Positions 59,591-64,000 of a stretch of DNA of 64,000 nucleotides are shown piece after piece. The notes below the pieces were generated by a model. The model did no database searches. It saw nothing but the letters and a program-made list of their open reading frames with translations, and was not told the DNA's origin. Within the stretch, counting starts at the first letter, position 1. Each line of letters begins with the position of its first letter. Source of the stretch: an uncultured Caldilineaceae bacterium (GTDB lineage Bacteria; Chloroflexota; Anaerolineae; Caldilineales; Caldilineaceae); assembly GCA_958295915.1 (NCBI GenBank), contig OY282381.1, positions 2,564,722 to 2,628,721 on the forward strand, written 5' to 3'. The translations under genes were made by a program, and so were the position numbers.

Positions 59591-60697
59591 CTACCGATCC
59601 AAAGCTATTGTCTGAGCGCTAATACTTCCGGCCATCTTCTCTGTCGCCAGGATATGCGGCTCGGCGAAGTGACAGGCGCTTGGATGACCATGATTGAAGC
59701 GATCAGCGAGCTGCGGACGATCTTCGCTGCAGATGGACTCGGCCTTCCAGCAGCGGGTTCGAAAACTGCAGCCTGAAGGGGGATATATAGGGCTTGGCAT
59801 CTCTCCCTCCAGTACGATGCGGTTGCGTCCTTTACGTCCCTCCGGATCGGGGAGTGGCACTGCCGAGAGCAGGGCCTGGGTGTAAGGATGGGTTGGACGC
59901 GTGTAGATTTCATGCTCGTTGCCGATTTCCACGATCCGGCCTAAGTGCATGACTGCGACACGGTCAGAGATGTGTCGCACGACCGAGAGATCGTGAGCAA
60001 TGAAGATGTAGGCCAGTCCCAGGTCGGTCTGGAGCTCTGCGAGCAAATTAATGACCTGCGCCTGCACTGAGACGTCAAGCGCGGAGACCGGTTCATCGCA
60101 AATGATTACATCAGGTTGCAACGCCAAGGCCCGGGCGATCCCAATACGCTGGCGCTGGCCACCTGAGAACTCATGCGGGAAGCGATAGGCGTCACTTGCC
60201 GGCAATCCGACACGTTCAAGAAGCTCGGAGACTTGCTGACTCTGTTCTTCCTTCGGTACGATGCCAGAATGCACAACCCACGGCTCAGCGATGATCTGGC
60301 CCACTTTCATGCGTGGATTTAGCGAGGCGAAGGGATCCTGGAAGATCATCTGCATCTCGCGCCGTAGGGCCTGTATCGCCGCTTTCGACAGAGCGAAGAG
60401 ATCACGTCCTTTGAAGTATGCTGCGCCGCTGGTCGGTTCTTCCAGTCGCATCAGGGTTCTGGCAATAGTAGATTTTCCACAGCCTGTTTCACCGACCAGA
60501 CCAAGTGTCTCGCCTCGGCACAATTCGAAACTCACACCGTCAACCGCTTTAATCGCTCCACGCTGAGCGCCGAAGAATCCCTGCCGTCCTAGGGGATAAT
60601 ACTTAACGAGATCTTCTACTTTGAGCAAAGGCTCGGTCGAGCTCTCTTCACGTTTTGCCGTGAGTGGTTTCAGCGGCTCGTTGCTGTCAGCTAGCAT
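59591..60697 (-). CDS. Peptide-type ABC ATPase, DppF-like (importer 4)
   Basis: A 368-residue ATPase with Walker A GETGCGKS, signature FSGGQRQR, Walker [21 protein letters not shown] and C-terminal GCSFRTRCWKAESIC. ATG 60697 overlaps the preceding gene's stop (60687) by 11 nt and has GAGG 9 nt upstream. Longer frames to 60889 read the end of the fusion gene in another frame. Confidence 0.94.
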   Translation of the reverse strand: MLADSNEPLKPLTAKREESSTEPLLKVEDLVKYYPLGRQGFFGAQRGAIKAVDGVSFELCRGETLGLVGETGCGKSTIARTLMRLEEPTSGAAYFKGRDLFALSKAAIQALRREMQMIFQDPFASLNPRMKVGQIIAEPWVVHSGIVPKEEQSQQVSELLERVGLPASDAYRFPHEFSGGQRQRIGIARALALQPDVIICDEPVSALDVSVQAQVINLLAELQTDLGLAYIFIAHDLSVVRHISDRVAVMHLGRIVEIGNEHEIYTRPTHPYTQALLSAVPLPDPEGRKGRNRIVLEGEMPSPIYPPSGCSFRTRCWKAESICSEDRPQLADRFNHGHPSACHFAEPHILATEKMAGSISAQTIALDR

Positions 60698-62729
60698 GCA
60701 TAACATCCTCGAAGCGATGGCATGAGGAGCTCCGCTCCTGTCGGACCTTGTAGAGAGGTGGCGGTTCAACAAAGCAGCGGTCGACCACAAATGCGCAGCG
60801 CGGGTGGAAAGGGCAGCCTGACGGAATGGACTGCAGGTTGGGAGGCGCTCCGCTGATTGGTTGCAGATATTCCATCTTTTGGTCCGCACGCGGGATTGAC
60901 GCTAAGAGCCCTTTGGTGTATGGATGCGCTGGGCGCTTGTAGATTTCCGCGATTGGGCCGGATTCCACGATTTTGCCAGCGTACATGACTGCCACATAGT
61001 CGGCGACATCCGCCACCACGCCTAGGTCGTGGGTGATGAGGATCAGGCCCATGCCGGTCTCGACCTGAAGCTCGGCCAGCAACTCCATGATCTGAGCCTG
61101 CACTGTGACATCAAGGGCAGTCGTGGGTTCGTCGGCGATGAGCACATCGGGATCCAGCGCGATTGCTGAGGCGATCATCACGCGTTGCCGCATACCGCCC
61201 GAAAACTGGTGGGGATAGTCCTGTGCCCGTTCCCGGGCAGATGGAATGCGTACCCGTTCCATGAGTTCGATTGCTTTGGCAATCGCTTCGCGTTTCGATG
61301 TCCCGCGATGCTCTTGGAACATCCCGGCAATCTGAGAGCCAACCGTATAGGCTGGGTTCAAGGCGCTCAAGGGGTCCTGAAAAATCATGGCGATCTTCTC
61401 GCCGCAGAGTCGCCGCCGTCGCGACTGGCTGACTAGCAACAGATCGACACCATCGAATAGAACGGATCCACCTGTCACGAACGCCGGTGGACTGTCGAGG
61501 ATACCCATGACGGCTTCGGCGCTTACCGTCTTGCCCGATCCTGATTCGCCCAGAATGGCCAGTGTTTCGCCCCGATTCAGGGTGTAGCTGACGCCATTCA
61601 CGGCATTGAGGACACCATAAGGGGTACGGAACTTGACACGCAAGTCGATAACTTCGAGCAGGTGATGGACGTCTGCCGCCGTTCCAGGCGGAGACGTGGA
61701 AATGTCCATGCTTCCTCGGCTGCTCTGCTCGCGGCGCGGAACGACAATCTCCGTTTCCGGGTCATGGAACTGTTCAGATCGCCCTGTAAACCAACGCCAC
61801 CGCTGCGTTGGGTCGCTGACCGTGCGCAGCCATGTCGCCATCAGATTGAGGGTCAAAGCTGTAAGCAGGATTGCGAGGCCGGGAAACGTGATGAGCCACC
61901 ATGCGTTTGTTATGTAATCGCGACCTGTCGCCACCATGCGTCCCCATGAGGGCGCTGGCGGCTGGATCCCGAGGCCTAGAAAGCTCAGACCGGCTTCGGC
62001 GAGGATCACGATGGCGATTTCGAGCGTCACCAGCACGAGAATTGGTGGGACCAAATTGGGCAGAATGTGGCGAAATATGATGCGGCTGTCACTACAACCG
62101 ATCGTCTGCGCTCCTTCCACGAATGGTTGCTCTCGAAAGGAGAGGGTCATGCCACGCGTGACGCGCGTGTAGATCATCCACCGCGTCAGTGCGAATACGA
62201 GAACCAGGTTCCAAAAGCCGGCGCCGACCAGGTAGAGGATGAATAGCGCCAACAACAAGCCCGGAATACCCATTAACGCGTCTACTCCACGCATGACTAT
62301 GTCGTCCAGCCATCCGCGATAGTAGCCTGCGACTAAACCTAATAGGATTCCAATCGTACCTGAAGCGATTACGCTCGACAGCCCGACGGCGAGTGACACG
62401 CGTGCGCCATGCATCAGGCGGCTGAGCAGATCGCGCCCCAGCGGGTCGGCGCCGAGCACATAGGGAAACTTCGATGTTTCGGACGCTGAAGCGGTCATCG
62501 GCGGCAAATTGCGTAAGCGCAGATTTTGGTCGAACGGATCGTGCGGAGCGAGGAAATCCGCTCCAATCGCTGTCACGGCCAGAACAACGAGGAAGAGAAG
62601 CGGGAAGAGCATCAATCTGTCTCGCAACAGTGCGCCCAGAACTGAGCGAGCGGTGATCAGGCGCACAGGCTCCTCCAAATCGCGCAACCCCGCACGATCG
62701 CTGGCGGTCATTTGATGTAAAGCGGCCAC
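60687..62729 (-). CDS. Fused peptide-type ABC permease (DppC) and ATPase (DppD), importer 4
   Basis: A 680-residue fusion. Residues 1-305 are DppC-like: [25 protein letters not shown] and the loop [28 protein letters not shown]. Residues about 350-680 are DppD-like: Walker A GESGSGKT, signature FSGGMRQR, Walker [14 protein letters not shown], and [16 protein letters not shown] charged linker (about 306-350, [17 protein letters not shown]) joins them. Fusing channel and motor fixes their ratio at one to one. GTG 62729 follows AAGGGA; ATG 62711 is possible. Such fusions are known in actinobacteria and others. Confidence 0.94.
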   Translation of the reverse strand: MAALHQMTASDRAGLRDLEEPVRLITARSVLGALLRDRLMLFPLLFLVVLAVTAIGADFLAPHDPFDQNLRLRNLPPMTASASETSKFPYVLGADPLGRDLLSRLMHGARVSLAVGLSSVIASGTIGILLGLVAGYYRGWLDDIVMRGVDALMGIPGLLLALFILYLVGAGFWNLVLVFALTRWMIYTRVTRGMTLSFREQPFVEGAQTIGCSDSRIIFRHILPNLVPPILVLVTLEIAIVILAEAGLSFLGLGIQPPAPSWGRMVATGRDYITNAWWLITFPGLAILLTALTLNLMATWLRTVSDPTQRWRWFTGRSEQFHDPETEIVVPRREQSSRGSMDISTSPPGTAADVHHLLEVIDLRVKFRTPYGVLNAVNGVSYTLNRGETLAILGESGSGKTVSAEAVMGILDSPPAFVTGGSVLFDGVDLLLVSQSRRRRLCGEKIAMIFQDPLSALNPAYTVGSQIAGMFQEHRGTSKREAIAKAIELMERVRIPSARERAQDYPHQFSGGMRQRVMIASAIALDPDVLIADEPTTALDVTVQAQIMELLAELQVETGMGLILITHDLGVVADVADYVAVMYAGKIVESGPIAEIYKRPAHPYTKGLLASIPRADQKMEYLQPISGAPPNLQSIPSGCPFHPRCAFVVDRCFVEPPPLYKVRQERSSSCHRFEDVMHAS

Positions 62730-62741
62730 TCGATCCCTTTC

Positions 62742-63659
62742 TTAGCCGTAGCGTACCTTTGGATCCAGGTACGAGTATGTGAGATCAACCAAGAGATTTG
62801 TGACGATGATCAGTATAGCCACCACGAAGACCAACGCCTCGATGAGCGGCAGATCCCGGTTCGTCACAGCCGAGACGATCAAGAGCCCCAATCCGGGCCA
62901 GGCAAACACGGTCTCAACCACAACTGCGCCATTGAGGGTTGAGACCGCCTCGTCACCTGATAGCGTGATAATTGGGATAAAGGCATTCTTCAGGGCGTGA
63001 CCTAATACGATTTTCCTTTCTCTGATTCCCTTTGCCCGCGCGGTCTTGATGTAAGGCTTGCTCATCTGCTCCAGCATTGCGCTCCGGGTGACTTGCGCGA
63101 CCCGACCTAGCGGTCTTAGCGCCAACGTCAGGGCCGGCAAGATGACGAATTTCAACGAATCGGAGCCTGAAGTGGGTAGCCATCTCAACTGGACTGCAAA
63201 GAAGAGAATAAGCATGAGGCCGACCCAGAAATCCACGGCTGACGCGCCGGTTAGCGAGAGTACATTTACTCCTTTATCTATCAGAGAGCCGGGCTTCCAG
63301 GCTGCCAGCGATCCCAAAATCATGGCCAGAGGCAGCGCAAACAACATAGTGACCGCGGCTAGATTCAGGGTGGCGGGAAGCCGTTCCAGCGCCATGGGCA
63401 GCGCGGGTCTTCTCTGCCACCACGAGTTGCCGAAATCGCCTGCCACAACACCGCGCGCATAGCGTCCGAACTGAACCAGCAGCGGCTGGTCGTAGCCAAA
63501 ACGCTCCTCCAGCGTTTTCACGTCTTCCGCACGAGCTTCAGGGCCTAAGATGAGCGCTGCTGGGTTTCCAATGACGCGCCCTGCGAAGAAAACGAGGCTC
63601 AGGACAACCACGAGAACAAAGATCGACTGAATGAACCGTCGAACCACGTAGCGGGCCAT
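62742..63659 (-). CDS. Peptide-type ABC permease, DppB-like (importer 4)
   Basis: A 305-residue permease beginning MARYVVRRFIQSIFVLVVVL, with FGNSWWQRRPALPMAL, loop SKPYIKTARAKGIRERKIVLGHALKNAF and an end YSYLDPKVRYG. ATG 63659 follows AAGGAG. It is 12 bp before the fusion gene and lies 157 bp after the partial upstream gene, on the same strand. Confidence 0.94.
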   Translation of the reverse strand: MARYVVRRFIQSIFVLVVVLSLVFFAGRVIGNPAALILGPEARAEDVKTLEERFGYDQPLLVQFGRYARGVVAGDFGNSWWQRRPALPMALERLPATLNLAAVTMLFALPLAMILGSLAAWKPGSLIDKGVNVLSLTGASAVDFWVGLMLILFFAVQLRWLPTSGSDSLKFVILPALTLALRPLGRVAQVTRSAMLEQMSKPYIKTARAKGIRERKIVLGHALKNAFIPIITLSGDEAVSTLNGAVVVETVFAWPGLGLLIVSAVTNRDLPLIEALVFVVAILIIVTNLLVDLTYSYLDPKVRYG

Positions 63660-63765
63660 ATAGACACTCCTTTTTGGGCAAGGAAGAAACATGCGCGCAT
63701 TCTAGTTCCCATGCTTGTCCTGAGCGCTTTCCTGAATCTGTCGGAGGGCCCAGTCGAGCGGCGCC

Positions 63766-63788
63766 TGAGGGGGGCTCTGCCCCCCTCA
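63766..63788. repeat. GC-rich hairpin after partial binding-protein gene
   Basis: TGAGGGGGGC-TCT-GCCCCCCTCA, a perfect 10-bp stem with a 3-nt loop, no T-run. It lies between the end of the partial gene and the DppB-like gene, a place where SBP-permease attenuators are common. Confidence 0.75.
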
Positions 63789-63816
63789 TACCCTCGTATC
63801 CTCACCCAATTGGTTC

Positions 63817-64000
63817 TCAATCACACGTGTTGTCCATATCCTTGGCCAGCGCTCGGTGTCCTAGTGGGACCGCCCAGCTGAGGCAATCATTAACGGCATA
63901 GGAGAGGTCCAGGTGCGCCACTGCGCCGGCATACACTTGGTCGTGGACGACCTGCGCAATATCCTGCAAGGCCCGGTCGCGCTCGTCGCCGGTCAGAGGT
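63817..64000 (-). CDS. C-terminal end of a gene, probably importer 4 binding protein
   Basis: A 60-codon frame that enters from the right edge: LTGDERDRALQDIAQVVHDQ, then AYAVNDCLSWAVPLGHRAL-like sequence, ending MDNTCD. The helix LTGDERDRALQDIAQVVHDQ resembles the late helix of SBP family-5 proteins, where a repeat of R...QDIQ..V.D is usual. Gene order (before B, CD, F) supports that identity. The rest lies outside the window. Confidence 0.55.
   Translation of the reverse strand, partial: PLTGDERDRALQDIAQVVHDQVYAGAVAHLDLSYAVNDCLSWAVPLGHRALAKDMDNTCD

Overview
The window looks like chromosomal DNA of a Chloroflexota bacterium, most plausibly of the Anaerolineae/Caldilineae type. The reasons are the mix of gene families (ScpB, many lipoprotein solute-binding proteins, four peptide-type ABC importers, sulfatase, PhyH dioxygenases, DUF4038/apiosidase-like hydrolases) and the dense load of short palindromic intergenic repeats, including GTAGGGGC...GCCCCTAC forms. 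The lineage is an inference; no rRNA or other marker lies in the window.

Layout. 1-6.4 kb: end of a possible scpA, scpB, then a minus-strand block with E3 (lpdA) and E2 of a 2-oxoacid dehydrogenase, a VOC protein and a formylglycine-type sulfatase, and a plus-strand DinB-family gene. 6.5-8.4 kb: a winged-helix-like small ORF and an SH3-repeat lipoprotein. 8.6-20 kb: a plus-strand carbohydrate locus with a canonical promoter: CUT1 binding protein, two permeases, two DUF5060/DUF4038 glycosidase-like paralogs, a DUF2227 protein sitting between two diverged copies of a 170-bp segment, a PhyH oxygenase, a clan GH-A hydrolase and a sugar epimerase. 20-20.9 kb: a decayed malF/malG pair. 21-28.7 kb: Dpp-type importer 1 with a Gfo/Idh/MocA enzyme. 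29.3-30.1 kb: a pfkB/malG deletion chimera. 30.2-31.6 kb: an AT-richer DNA methyltransferase-nuclease fusion. 31.9-37.8 kb: Dpp-type importer 2. 38-41.8 kb: VOC, PhyH, Ldh-type dehydrogenase, aldolase remnant, 2-hydroxyacid dehydrogenase. 41.8-50.2 kb, minus strand: a CUT2 sugar importer whose permease is separated from its other genes by an internally deleted IS982-type element and an Asp-rich secreted repeat protein; then RraA-like, Ldh-type, VOC and P450 genes. 50.3-57.8 kb, minus strand: Dpp-type importer 3 with a GT-C glycosyltransferase in the operon. 57.9-64 kb, minus strand: Gfo/Idh/MocA, cupin, and Dpp-type importer 4, which has a permease-ATPase fusion.

How it fits together. Most genes serve capture and breakdown of oligosaccharides or other polar organics: sulfate removal, glycoside cleavage, import, then oxidation or epimerisation of sugars and sugar acids. 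Peptide-type importers are known in some bacteria to carry oligosaccharides, so 'peptide' here is a family name and not a substrate claim.

The most unusual feature is a system of short palindromic repeats. R1 is 30 nt with GCGCC...GGCGC arms; R2 is a 23-nt hairpin; R3/R4 are built around AACTGCAGTT; R5 is the GTAGGGGC type; R6 is 34 nt. R1 and R2 occur between genes but also lie in frame inside coding regions: in both linkers of the E2 protein, in the n-regions of two lipoprotein signal peptides, and at the N-termini of a permease and a PhyH enzyme. This resembles the Rickettsia palindromic elements. I know of no description in this group, but could not search.
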